Assembly (NCBI GenBank): GCA_003978375.1
Contig: QNZW01000140.1
Coordinates: forward strand, 1 to 6,909
Source: Sulfurovum sp.
GTDB lineage: Bacteria > Campylobacterota > Campylobacteria > Campylobacterales > Sulfurovaceae
Reading direction: 5' to 3'
Length of the DNA stretch: 6,909 nucleotides
This document shows positions 1-6,041 of this stretch, piece by piece. Under the pieces are notes generated by a model, which was not told the origin of the DNA, made no database searches, and worked only from the letters and a program-made list of their open reading frames with translations. The position numbers and the translations under genes were made by a program. The stretch's first letter is position 1; each line of letters opens with the position of its first letter.

Positions 1-22
1 TAAAGTGAAAAGAAAGCGAAGC

Positions 23-586
23 TTACTTTCCTCCACATTTCCCTGTGCCACATTTTCCAGCACTACATTTTTTCATATTGGCTTTTTTCATTGCTCCTCC
101 ACATTTTCCGTTTTTGTGAGAGGTACCACAAGACATTTTACTCATTTCAGATTTATCCCAATCGTCTGTGAAATTATCATAGAGCCAGTTTGAAATAGTG
201 TTGAGATCTTTTGCAGACATTCCTTGACCAATCGCAGGCATCAAGCCAAATCTTTCTATGGCCATAGGCATACAATGTGCTTTCTCTTTAGAGGGATGGA
301 CGATGTACTCTTTTACAAAAGTAGTAAAAGTGTTTTTGTCATTTTTAAAATCATGTTTTAACTTGGCACTGACTTTGTTCATGGGAGGTGCTTTCATGTT
401 TTTCATCATTTTTTCTTTCATTGCCATACGATCTTCTTGTTTCATTGCTTTCATTTTTGTTTTATCCATCATGGGCTTTAGCATATGACAGGCTACACAT
501 TTTGATTGAAATATTTCCGTACCTGTTTGGGCATAGAGAGTGCTTGTTACGAAAGCTATTAAAGAAAATAGAGTTATTTTTTTCAT
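23..586 (-). CDS. Secreted c-type cytochrome with Met-rich insert and Cys/Gly/Lys (GKCG) tail
   Basis: A 187-residue exported protein. Residues 1-19 form a Sec signal peptide (MKK, hydrophobic core, cleavage near LYA/Q). A single haem c motif CVACH lies at residues 30-34. A later segment, FGLMPAIGQGMSAKDLNTISNWL (about 113-135, split here by reading), has the usual C-terminal helix of a monohaem cytochrome, and Met116 in 'LMP' is the likeliest distal ligand. Two parts are unusual. Residues 35-69 carry eleven Met among many Lys, as in periplasmic Cu(I)-binding Met motifs. Residues 150-187 form a low-complexity tail with Cys153, 162, 174, 179 and 184, the last four each preceded by Lys and three in GKCG. 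That tail resembles HvfA-type metallophore precursors. Start chosen: AAGGA six bases before ATG 584-586. It lies 99 bp downstream of the SHOCT gene and may share its transcript or use its own promoter. Cytochrome assignment is firm; electron-transfer partner and metal role are inferred. Confidence 0.85.
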   Translation of the reverse strand: MKKITLFSLIAFVTSTLYAQTGTEIFQSKCVACHMLKPMMDKTKMKAMKQEDRMAMKEKMMKNMKAPPMNKVSAKLKHDFKNDKNTFTTFVKEYIVHPSKEKAHCMPMAIERFGLMPAIGQGMSAKDLNTISNWLYDNFTDDWDKSEMSKMSCGTSHKNGKCGGAMKKANMKKCSAGKCGTGKCGGK

Positions 587-630
587 GGAGAGTCCTTTTT
601 GGGGAATTATTGGTGTTTCCCTTTATTTTT

Positions 631-652
631 TTGTGAAAATATTATATCACAA
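631..652 (-). promoter_or_regulatory. Palindrome TTGTGA-N10-TCACAA enclosing a TATAAT, upstream of the cytochrome gene
   Basis: Perfect 6-bp inverted repeat (631-636 and 647-652). On the minus strand the first arm is followed directly by TATAAT, a consensus -10. It lies 44 nt before the cytochrome start codon and inside the gap between the SHOCT and cytochrome genes. It could be an operator over a private cytochrome promoter. The spacing does not fit CRP (N6) or FNR, no clear -35 is seen, and no U-run follows, so a terminator is unlikely. Confidence 0.35.
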
Positions 653-685
653 TAGATTAACCAAAGATTTATTTCATTTTGATTC

Positions 686-892
686 CTAATTATTTTGTAT
701 TTTTAGCACTTTAGACTTTTCTTCATACTCTTCTTTCGATATGCCTCCACTAGCATAGCGTTTATCTAAAATCTCTTGTGCAGAGGATTTTTCTTTTTTT
801 TTATCTAGAAATATATAAAAGAAGATGGCTATTAGAAGTAGAGGGATAAGCCATCCAAAACCCATACTCCAACCATGAGCAAAAGTGTTCAT
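686..892 (-). CDS. Small one-helix membrane protein with C-terminal SHOCT domain
   Basis: A 68-residue protein. Residues 1-13 (MNTFAHGWSMGFG) are followed by one transmembrane helix at about 14-29, a Lys-rich cytoplasmic stop-transfer segment (KKKEK), and a SHOCT domain at about 38-63 (AQEILDKRYASGGISKEEYEEK). SHOCT is a short amphipathic motif often found at the C-terminus of small membrane proteins. In Campylobacterota and other bacteria such proteins are common next to copper ATPases, but their biochemical role is not established. The start at 890-892 is supported by AAAAGGA six bases upstream. A copy of the TRCAC-N6-TRCAC element with a -10 box lies just upstream, so this gene appears to head its own transcript, probably with the cytochrome gene 99 bp downstream. 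Family assignment is good; function is unknown. Confidence 0.85.
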   Translation of the reverse strand: MNTFAHGWSMGFGWLIPLLLIAIFFYIFLDKKKEKSSAQEILDKRYASGGISKEEYEEKSKVLKIQNN

Positions 893-921
893 AATCTATC
901 CTTTTTATCTTGTTATGATTT

Positions 922-956
922 AGTATAAATCAATAGTGTGTATAATAAGTGTATAT
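922..956 (-). promoter_or_regulatory. Regulon promoter A (SHOCT/cytochrome unit): direct-repeat site plus -10
   Basis: Minus-strand core TACACTTATTATACAC (938-953) has two TACAC half-sites 11 bp apart. TATACT at 922-927 fits a -10. The core ends 45 nt before the SHOCT start codon. The site sits immediately after the DUF302 stop codon, so the SHOCT unit need not depend on read-through. Confidence 0.7.
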
Positions 957-960
957 TTAT

Positions 961-1347
961 TTAGTCGTCCCAACTATGCATTAGATGTTTTAAATTTTCA
1001 AAAATAATAGACATATGTGCTTTAAAGGTATTATCCATTTCTACTGCATTCAGCATATCTTCAAAACCTATGGTAGCTAGTGTTGTTTTTCCATTCTCTT
1101 CATAAAGAGAAAGGCGACAAGGCAGATAAACAGAAATCTCAGCTAAATGAGAAAGAGCATCTTGTGCACCAGGAGGGTTACATAATTCATAGACTGTAAT
1201 ATCTTTTTCTATAGGAAAATTCTTGTCTGCCAAAATTTTTTTAAATGCATATGTATTTAAAACACCAAAGCCAACTTCTTTTGCTTTACTGGCAAGTTCA
1301 TCTTTTATGGTAGCTATGTCTTGCTTGGTTTGTACTGTATAAATCAT
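961..1347 (-). CDS. DUF302 domain protein
   Basis: A 128-residue soluble protein with no signal peptide or membrane helix, so predicted cytoplasmic. It matches the DUF302 family along nearly its full length. The family signature is visible as YELCNPPGAQDAL (about 53-65) and LPCRLSLYEENG (75-86), followed by 'TIGFEDML'. Two cysteines, Cys56 and Cys77, sit inside these conserved segments and could bind metal or form a redox pair; that is inference. The biochemical function of DUF302 is not established, although such genes often accompany metal-resistance or sulfur-redox genes. The start at 1345-1347 has AAAGGAG five bases upstream. The gene has its own copy of the shared promoter element and is separated from the upstream small Cys-rich gene by a candidate terminator, so it is probably transcribed as its own unit. 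Confidence 0.88.
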   Translation of the reverse strand: MIYTVQTKQDIATIKDELASKAKEVGFGVLNTYAFKKILADKNFPIEKDITVYELCNPPGAQDALSHLAEISVYLPCRLSLYEENGKTTLATIGFEDMLNAVEMDNTFKAHMSIIFENLKHLMHSWDD

Positions 1348-1377
1348 CTATACTCCTTTAGTATCTGATATTCAAAG

Positions 1378-1410
1378 TGTATAGTAATAGTGTGTATGAA
1401 GTGTGCATAT
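1378..1410 (-). promoter_or_regulatory. Regulon promoter B (DUF302 gene): direct-repeat site plus -10
   Basis: Minus-strand core TGCACACTTCATACAC (1392-1407) has TGCAC and TACAC half-sites 11 bp apart. TATACA at 1378-1383 is the likely -10; its TATACAC context also looks like a third half-site at a different spacing. The core ends 44 nt before the DUF302 start codon. Confidence 0.7.
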
Positions 1411-1430
1411 TGAGAGAAAATTAAAGAGAG

Positions 1431-1468
1431 AAGATAGTCTAGAGGTTTCCTAAAGAGTAGACTATCTT
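1431..1468 (-). terminator. Stem-loop downstream of the small Cys-rich secreted protein
   Basis: Perfect 11-bp inverted repeat: AAGATAGTCTA at 1431-1441 and TAGACTATCTT at 1458-1468, with a 16-nt loop. On the minus strand it starts 11 nt after the stop codon of the 1480-1800 gene and is followed by a pyrimidine-rich, interrupted U tract (TCTCTCTTTAATTTTC). It fits an intrinsic terminator, although the stem is AU-rich and the tract imperfect. It separates that gene from promoter B. Confidence 0.55.
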
Positions 1469-1479
1469 AAGTATGGCTA

Positions 1480-1800
1480 TTAGTTATTTCCTCCACATTT
1501 ACCTTGGCCACATTTCATCGTTTTTTGTGCCTTTTTTGGGTTGGTTTTATCTCCTGCACATTTACCTGCATTTTTTTCTTTATGGGATGCCCCACATTTT
1601 GATGCTGAGTTTTTTAGCTTTTTTTCTGATCCAGAGCATTTGCCTTGTGCTTTCATGTCACCCATATCCGCATCGACACTATCATCACCTGTTGCAAGCT
1701 TGTTTGCATGTTCGAGTTCTAGAGTTGCTTTATTTTCTGCGTATGTATACCCAGCACTCAATCCTAATGCAAGAAGACTTGCTAATAGTAATTTTTTCAT
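1480..1800 (-). CDS. Small secreted Lys-Cys-rich protein, HvfA-like metallophore precursor candidate
   Basis: A 106-residue exported protein. Residues 1-21 form a clear Sec signal peptide (cleavage near TYA/E). A short acidic stretch follows (about 22-50), then a Lys/Gly-rich low-complexity region. It has exactly five cysteines (55, 69, 81, 97, 102), every one preceded by Lys, in the contexts QGKCSG, SKCGA, AGKCAG, MKCGQ and GKCGG. HvfA-type RiPP precursors have a signal peptide followed by repeated EGKC motifs whose cysteines are converted by an MNIO (DUF692) enzyme to copper-binding groups. The resemblance is strong in architecture, but the Glu of EGKC is absent here and no MNIO or partner gene is in the window. 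An unmodified cysteine-thiolate metal sponge is the alternative. Start 1798-1800 has AAAAGGA six bases upstream. The 52-nt leader follows promoter C. Closest relative in the window: the tail of the cytochrome at 23-586. Confidence 0.8.
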   Translation of the reverse strand: MKKLLLASLLALGLSAGYTYAENKATLELEHANKLATGDDSVDADMGDMKAQGKCSGSEKKLKNSASKCGASHKEKNAGKCAGDKTNPKKAQKTMKCGQGKCGGNN

Positions 1801-1858
1801 TGTTTATCCTTTTGTAATAATTTTTCTAAGAAGCCAAATGCTTTCTAGTTGCAAGTGA

Positions 1859-1893
1859 ATTATAATAGTCTTGTGTGTATAAAGTGTGTCATT
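1859..1893 (-). promoter_or_regulatory. Regulon promoter C (small Cys-rich protein): direct-repeat site plus consensus -10
   Basis: Minus-strand core GACACACTTTATACAC (1875-1890), with the first half-site one base off (GACAC). A consensus TATAAT lies at 1859-1864. The core is 74 nt before the start codon, farther than in units A, B, E and F, but the distance from site to -10 is the same as in A and E, so only the leader is longer. Confidence 0.7.
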
Positions 1894-1910
1894 TATTATG
1901 CAATATATTT

Positions 1911-2447
1911 TTAGATAGTAGAATCAAGAATTTTCAGTCCAAGTACTTCTGCTTTCTTCATCTTTGCATAGGCTGTTCCTTCTTTACCTATAGTAAGATG
2001 CGTTCCTTTGACTTCAAAAGGAGGAATTAGCATAGGGAAGGGTGCTGGTGCCTTAATATTGATGGCACTCGCATCATACTCTGCACCATGACAGGCACAT
2101 AAAAAAATATGTTGTGATTCTCTATAAGCAGGAATACATCCCAAGTGGGTACATAGTCCAATACAAAGTATATAATGGTCTTCTCCCACAATAATATCTC
2201 GTGCCAAGTCATTTGCACTCTGCTTTGCAACGATATCAGGTGTCTTTTTTAAAACAAAAATAGGCTTTCCCCTCCATTTGTAAATCATGAGTTCATTTTC
2301 TTTTATATCACTCAGTTCAATGGTGGTGACACCTGCATGTTGTACACTCGGAAGTGGATCCCAAGTTCTTTTCATAGCATACAGTACACCTGCTGCACCA
2401 ATACCTGTAAAAGCACCGAGTATAAATCCTCTACGATCTTGTTTCAT
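1911..2447 (-). CDS. Stand-alone Rieske [2Fe-2S] protein, PetA-like
   Basis: A 178-residue protein from ATG 2445-2447. The N-terminus MKQDRRGFILGAF is a Tat-type signal anchor (RR at 5-6) with one hydrophobic segment to about residue 24. The Rieske fold carries box 1 CTHLGC (99-104) and box 2 CACHG (117-121). Cys99, His101, Cys117 and His120 ligate the cluster and Cys104/Cys119 form the disulfide. The box-2 residue after HG is Ala (CHGAEYD) where many bc1 Rieske proteins have Ser or Gly, which may alter redox potential. A cluster-proximal PAPFP...PPFEV segment follows, as in PetA. In bc1 operons petB and petC follow petA; here the next gene is a small Cys-rich protein, so this is an orphan copy, probably a paralogue. 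A longer reading from ATG 2523-2525 adds 26 hydrophobic residues but has no ribosome site, whereas 2447 has AAAGGA six bases upstream. Transcribed from promoter D with a leader near 190 nt. Confidence 0.88.
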   Translation of the reverse strand: MKQDRRGFILGAFTGIGAAGVLYAMKRTWDPLPSVQHAGVTTIELSDIKENELMIYKWRGKPIFVLKKTPDIVAKQSANDLARDIIVGEDHYILCIGLCTHLGCIPAYRESQHIFLCACHGAEYDASAINIKAPAPFPMLIPPFEVKGTHLTIGKEGTAYAKMKKAEVLGLKILDSTI

Positions 2448-2553
2448 TATTGATCCTTTATATATAAATGCAAAAATGACACTTACTTCAAATACAAGCA
2501 AGAAGCTTACGATGACAAAAATCATTTTAGGAAAAGATACATTATGAGTAGCA

Positions 2554-2589
2554 TTACATACAAACCGTAAAATATATTCTTAAAAGCAT
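2554..2589 (-). other. Possible 11-codon leader peptide upstream of the Rieske gene
   Basis: In the leader of the Rieske transcript, ATG 2587-2589 follows AAAAGGA (2595-2601) at five bases and encodes MLLRIYFTVCM before TAA. A second tiny frame starts in the TAATG overlap (2522-2554, MLLIMYLFLK). Its TGA in turn overlaps ATG 2523-2525, which opens a hydrophobic stretch in frame with the Rieske gene. This could be a coupled leader or the remnant of a small membrane protein. Chance is quite possible. Confidence 0.25.
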
Positions 2590-2642
2590 ACGTTTCCTTT
2601 TAGCTATATATAGGCAAGTGTCAATATGCCTCTATACTAAAT

Positions 2643-2674
2643 ATAATACTTTTATGTGCATGGAGTGTGTATAT
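2643..2674 (-). promoter_or_regulatory. Regulon promoter D (Rieske gene): direct-repeat site plus -10
   Basis: Minus-strand core TACACACTCCATGCAC (2656-2671) has TACAC and TGCAC half-sites 11 bp apart. TATTAT at 2643-2648 is a plausible -10. Orientation points to the Rieske gene, whose start is 208 nt away, so the transcript would have a long leader. The leader holds a small 5-bp hairpin (AGGCA/TGCCT, 2611-2630) and the tiny frames noted above. Confidence 0.6.
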
Positions 2675-2850
2675 TTTTTACATATAAAATTTTATAGTCA
2701 AGGATGTATATATTTTTATAGTGTTCATATTCAAATAAACGTGCATGACATTATATATGAGTTCTATACTAAGAGTGAAAGAAGTACATGGCATAGAGCA
2801 TTTATATTCTCTTTTAAAAGTTTGGGTATTTAGTTAGTGCGCTAATATAT
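2675..2850. other. Divergent intergenic spacer between promoters D and E
   Basis: About 175 bp of very AT-rich sequence between the leftward Rieske promoter and the rightward ATPase promoter. No gene, RNA or convincing repeat is seen. An open frame on the plus strand (2618-2833) crosses it, but it has no ribosome site, no family resemblance, and overlaps promoter D. Confidence 0.6.
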
Positions 2851-2885
2851 GTGTGCACATTACATACACACAATTGCACTATTCT
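2851..2885 (+). promoter_or_regulatory. Regulon promoter E (copper ATPase): direct-repeat site plus -10
   Basis: Plus-strand core TGCACATTACATACAC (2854-2869) has TGCAC and TACAC half-sites 11 bp apart. TATTCT at 2880-2885 is the best-placed -10. The core ends 45 nt before ATG 2915. An extra TGCAC at 2875-2879 and the surrounding TGTGTG...CACACA symmetry could add a further contact. Confidence 0.7.
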
Positions 2886-2914
2886 ATAACAGATAATTAG
2901 GAAAAGGATTGATA

Positions 2915-5266
2915 ATGAGTCAAAAAATAAAAGATATTGTTTGTGGTATGGATGTTAATTTTAATAGCACATTTCATGCAGAACATGAAAACAAAATGTA
3001 TTACTTTTGTTCAGAGCATTGCCAAGGAAAATTTATAAATAATCCTAAAACATATATCGAGCATAAAGATGATGAGAATTGTACTTCATGTGCACCACTT
3101 GAGTACGACGCTGTAGTATCCGTAGGCATAAAAAATGAACAAGGTAATGATGTTATATATACCTGTCCCATGCATCCAGAAATACAACAAATTGGACCAG
3201 GAAGTTGTCCAAAGTGTGGAATGGCATTAGAGCCTATGGTAGCACAAGTAGGAGAGGAAGATAGTTCAGAACTTGATGATATGACACATCGTTTTAAAGC
3301 AAGTAGTCTACTTGCTATACCTGTCTTTTTGTTGGCAATGGTTGCTGATCTTACCTCACAGTGGCTACCCGATTTTCTTTCGATGAAGATGGTGCAGTGG
3401 ATAGAATTTACTTTGGCAACACCTGTGGTGCTTTGGGGTGGATGGCCATTTTTTGTTAGGGGTGTAAACTCAGTAAAAACATGGAATCTCAATATGTTTA
3501 CTCTTATAGCCCTTGGTGTGAGTGCGGCATATTTGTATAGTCTTGTAGCACTTTTTATGCCTCAAATTTTCCCGCCTGAAATGCAGTTTGATGGTGGATT
3601 GGTACATGTATACTTTGAAGCTGCAGCTGTCATTGTGGCATTGGTTTTACTAGGACAGGTACTTGAACTTCGTGCACGTTCGCAAACCAATACTGCCATA
3701 CAAACACTTTTAGAACTTGCCCCCAATACGGCTCGTATTGTAAGAGCCGATGGTAGTGAAGAGGATGTTTCCTTGGAAGAAGTAGTCGTAGGAGATATTT
3801 TACGTATTCGCCCTGGAGATAAAATACCAGTAGATGGTGTAGTCACAGAGGGTGAAAGTAATATAGATGAATCTATGGTGACAGGTGAACCTATAGCTAT
3901 CGTGAAAAAAAAGGGTGATAAAGTGATAGGAGCAACGGTCAATGCCACGGGATCACTTCTGATAAGGGCAGAAAAAGTAGGAGCAGATACTTTACTGTCA
4001 CAAATCGTAGAGATGGTTTCCCATGCACAACGTTCACGTGCACCCATACAGAAACTTGCCGATGTTGTCTCTGGGTATTTTGTACCCATAGTTGTACTTA
4101 TAGCAATACTTGCTTTTGTAGTGTGGTACCTATGGGGACCAGAGCCAAGATTAGCCTATGCAGTCGTGAGTGCTGTGGCAGTACTTATTATCGCTTGTCC
4201 ATGTGCTTTAGGGTTGGCTACACCTGTGGCTATTATGGTAGGTACGGGTAAGGGAGCATCCGTAGGTGTACTCATCAAAGATGCAGAGGCACTGGAAACA
4301 CTTGAAAAGGTAAATACCTTGGTAATTGATAAAACAGGAACACTCACAGAAGGGAAGCCTAGACTAGTAACAGTAGATGTTGAAGAGGGTGTAGATGAGA
4401 ATTTACTCTTAAAAGCAGTGGCAACGTTAGAACAATCAAGTGAACATCCTTTGGCTGAAGCTATCGTAAAAGGGGTAAAAGAAAAAGGCTTAACTTTAAG
4501 TAAAACAGAGAATTTTAAATCTGTTACAGGGCAAGGAGCTACAGGAGAGGTAGATGGTGTGAAAGTTGCTATAGGAAATACTAAACTCTTAAAAGGTCTA
4601 GACATAGAAGTTGCTAGGTTATCAAGTAAGTCTGAAGCCTATAGAAAAGAGGGACAAACTGTGATGTTCATAGCACTTGATGGTAAAGCATCTGGTATTA
4701 TTGGGGTGATGGATCCCATTAAAGAGAGTACACCACAAGCTATTGATGCACTTCATGCACAAGGATTAGAAATAGTGATGCTCACAGGAGACAATAGAAC
4801 CACGGCTGAAGCAGTAGCGAATAGATTAAACATAGATAGAGTAGAAGCAGAAGTTTCACCACAAGAGAAGTCAGATATCGTGACACAACTTCAAAATGAA
4901 GGTAAAATAGTAGCTATGGCAGGAGATGGGGTCAATGATGCACCTGCACTTGCCAAAGCACAAGTAGGTATAGCCATGGGAACAGGAACAGATGTAGCTA
5001 TGCAGAGTGCAGGAATTACTTTGGTAAAAGGAGATTTGACAGGAATCGTTAGAGCCATTAAACTCAGTAAGGCAACAATGTCAAATATCCGTCAAAACCT
5101 CTTTTTTGCTTTTATTTATAATGCTTTAGGTGTGCCTGTGGCTGCTGGGGTTTTGTACCCATTCTTTGGTATACTACTTTCACCAGTTATTGCAGCAACA
5201 GCGATGAGTTTTTCTTCGGTATCGGTGATAGCCAACTCACTGAGATTGAGAAAAATAACATTATAA
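2915..5266 (+). CDS. copA: Copper/silver-exporting P1B-type ATPase with YHS and HMBD N-terminal domains
   Basis: A 783-residue inner-membrane pump that exports cytosolic Cu(I) (or Ag(I)) using ATP. Order of domains: YHS-type site (Cys10 in VCGMDV, then FCSEHC with Cys32/Cys36); heavy-metal-binding segment TCPMHPE...CPKCGM (Cys84, His87, Cys98, Cys101); membrane helices from about 130; actuator TGEP (323-326); metal-selecting CPC (428-430, in [11 protein letters not shown]); phosphorylation loop DKTGT with Asp472; SEHP (His511) of the nucleotide domain; TGDN (624-627); hinge GDGVND (670-675); and C-terminal helices with Tyr735-Asn736 and Met764/Ser768, the intramembrane Cu(I) ligands of CopA. 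There is no classic GMTCxxC HMA domain, so this belongs to the YHS/HMBD branch of CopA. All catalytic motifs are intact. ATG 2915 is chosen over TTG 2909 because AAGGA (2904-2908) is six bases before it. The gene has its own regulated promoter; no convincing terminator is seen in the 121 bp after it. Confidence 0.95.
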   Translation: MSQKIKDIVCGMDVNFNSTFHAEHENKMYYFCSEHCQGKFINNPKTYIEHKDDENCTSCAPLEYDAVVSVGIKNEQGNDVIYTCPMHPEIQQIGPGSCPKCGMALEPMVAQVGEEDSSELDDMTHRFKASSLLAIPVFLLAMVADLTSQWLPDFLSMKMVQWIEFTLATPVVLWGGWPFFVRGVNSVKTWNLNMFTLIALGVSAAYLYSLVALFMPQIFPPEMQFDGGLVHVYFEAAAVIVALVLLGQVLELRARSQTNTAIQTLLELAPNTARIVRADGSEEDVSLEEVVVGDILRIRPGDKIPVDGVVTEGESNIDESMVTGEPIAIVKKKGDKVIGATVNATGSLLIRAEKVGADTLLSQIVEMVSHAQRSRAPIQKLADVVSGYFVPIVVLIAILAFVVWYLWGPEPRLAYAVVSAVAVLIIACPCALGLATPVAIMVGTGKGASVGVLIKDAEALETLEKVNTLVIDKTGTLTEGKPRLVTVDVEEGVDENLLLKAVATLEQSSEHPLAEAIVKGVKEKGLTLSKTENFKSVTGQGATGEVDGVKVAIGNTKLLKGLDIEVARLSSKSEAYRKEGQTVMFIALDGKASGIIGVMDPIKESTPQAIDALHAQGLEIVMLTGDNRTTAEAVANRLNIDRVEAEVSPQEKSDIVTQLQNEGKIVAMAGDGVNDAPALAKAQVGIAMGTGTDVAMQSAGITLVKGDLTGIVRAIKLSKATMSNIRQNLFFAFIYNALGVPVAAGVLYPFFGILLSPVIAATAMSFSSVSVIANSLRLRKITL

Positions 5267-5324
5267 TATGTTAGATAATATACAAAAAAAAGCTTTATTT
5301 GATGCGATGATATATAAACATTTT

Positions 5325-5357
5325 GACTGCACACAATATACACGCATAGGGTATAAG
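5325..5357 (+). promoter_or_regulatory. Regulon promoter F (response regulator/kinase): direct-repeat site plus -10
   Basis: Plus-strand core TGCACACAATATACAC (5328-5343) has TGCAC and TACAC half-sites 11 bp apart. TATAAG at 5352-5357 is the likely -10. The core ends 44 nt before the regulator start codon, implying that the regulator controls its own operon. Confidence 0.7.
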
Positions 5358-5387
5358 ATACTTAATATATAGATACAGGAATAAAAA

Positions 5388-6041
5388 ATGAAAATATTAC
5401 TGATGGAAGATGACCCAGTACTAGGAGATATTGTTTCTACTTACCTTAGGGAGTATTATGAAATTTCTCATGTGTTTGACTCAAAAGAAGCACAAGGGTG
5501 CATAGATGAAGGGCGTTATGATTTGTTTATTTTTGATATCAATGTACCTGGTAAGTCAGGTGTAGAATTACTAGAAGAGATACGTTTTTTTAATGATACG
5601 ACACCTGCTATTATTATCACAGCATATGATGATACCAAATATCTTAAAGCTGCTTTTGATGCAGGTGCACATGACTATATACGTAAACCTTTTGAACTTG
5701 AAGAGTTAAAGTTACGTATAGAAAAGAGCAGGGTTTTGTTTCATATTGAGCAAGATGCACCTATAGTGCTTGATGAAGGATTGATTTATTATCCAGATAA
5801 ACTGATAGTCAGCAACAAAGATAAAGAGATGAGCTTGTGCCCTAAAGAGAAAAAGATATTGGAGTATTTTATTGCACATCCAAAGAGACTTATCTCTAGT
5901 GAGGAGTTGATACAAAATATTTGGGAATTTGATAGTTTGCCTAGTGATGCTACACTACGTTCATACATACGAAAACTGCGTCAAATTATAGGAAATAATA
6001 AAATAACCACACAAAGAGGTGTAGGGTACAGATATGAATAG
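5388..6041 (+). CDS. OmpR/PhoB-family DNA-binding response regulator
   Basis: A 217-residue, full-length two-component regulator. The receiver domain (about 1-115) shows the acidic pocket Glu7-Asp8-Asp9, phosphoacceptor Asp50 (FIFDINVPG), Thr78 (IIITAYD) and Lys100 (YIRKPF), all as expected for a phosphorylatable protein. The C-terminal winged helix (about 125-217) has the PKEKKILEYF helix, the recognition region (DATLRSYIRKLRQIIG, about 187-202) and the GVGYRYE end typical of OmpR/PhoB proteins. This family binds direct repeats spaced 10-11 bp, matching the six repeated sites in the window, one of which lies just upstream of this gene. The sequence is too generic to say which named regulator it is. 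By position it would resemble CrdR/CusR/CopR-type copper regulators, but that is inference. AGGA precedes the ATG by seven bases, and the stop overlaps the kinase start by eight bases. Confidence 0.93.
   Translation: MKILLMEDDPVLGDIVSTYLREYYEISHVFDSKEAQGCIDEGRYDLFIFDINVPGKSGVELLEEIRFFNDTTPAIIITAYDDTKYLKAAFDAGAHDYIRKPFELEELKLRIEKSRVLFHIEQDAPIVLDEGLIYYPDKLIVSNKDKEMSLCPKEKKILEYFIAHPKRLISSEELIQNIWEFDSLPSDATLRSYIRKLRQIIGNNKITTQRGVGYRYE

Noticed and set aside
1473..1858. Hydrophobic plus-strand frames opposite the small Cys-rich gene
   Set aside because: Antisense shadows of the low-complexity Lys/Cys/Gly-rich coding sequence; no ribosome sites.
2448..2525. 26-residue hydrophobic N-terminal extension of the Rieske protein
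   Set aside because: No ribosome site before ATG 2523-2525, while the internal ATG 2445-2447 has a well-spaced AAAGGA and begins a normal Tat signal anchor.
2618..2833. Plus-strand open frame of 71 codons with several Cys in the divergent spacer
   Set aside because: No ribosome binding site, no family resemblance, very AT-rich codon content, and it runs across promoter D.
2909..2914. TTG start two codons upstream for the copper ATPase
   Set aside because: It abuts the AAGGA ribosome site; ATG 2915 has the correct six-base spacing.
3001..4605. Long Ser/Thr/Pro-rich minus-strand frames inside the ATPase gene
   Set aside because: Composition typical of antisense of a coding gene; the plus-strand frame contains every P1B-ATPase motif.
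5267..5324. Possible terminator after the ATPase gene (A-run and AAAGCTTT)
   Set aside because: Only a short palindrome with no stable GC stem and no U-run in the right direction on the plus strand.
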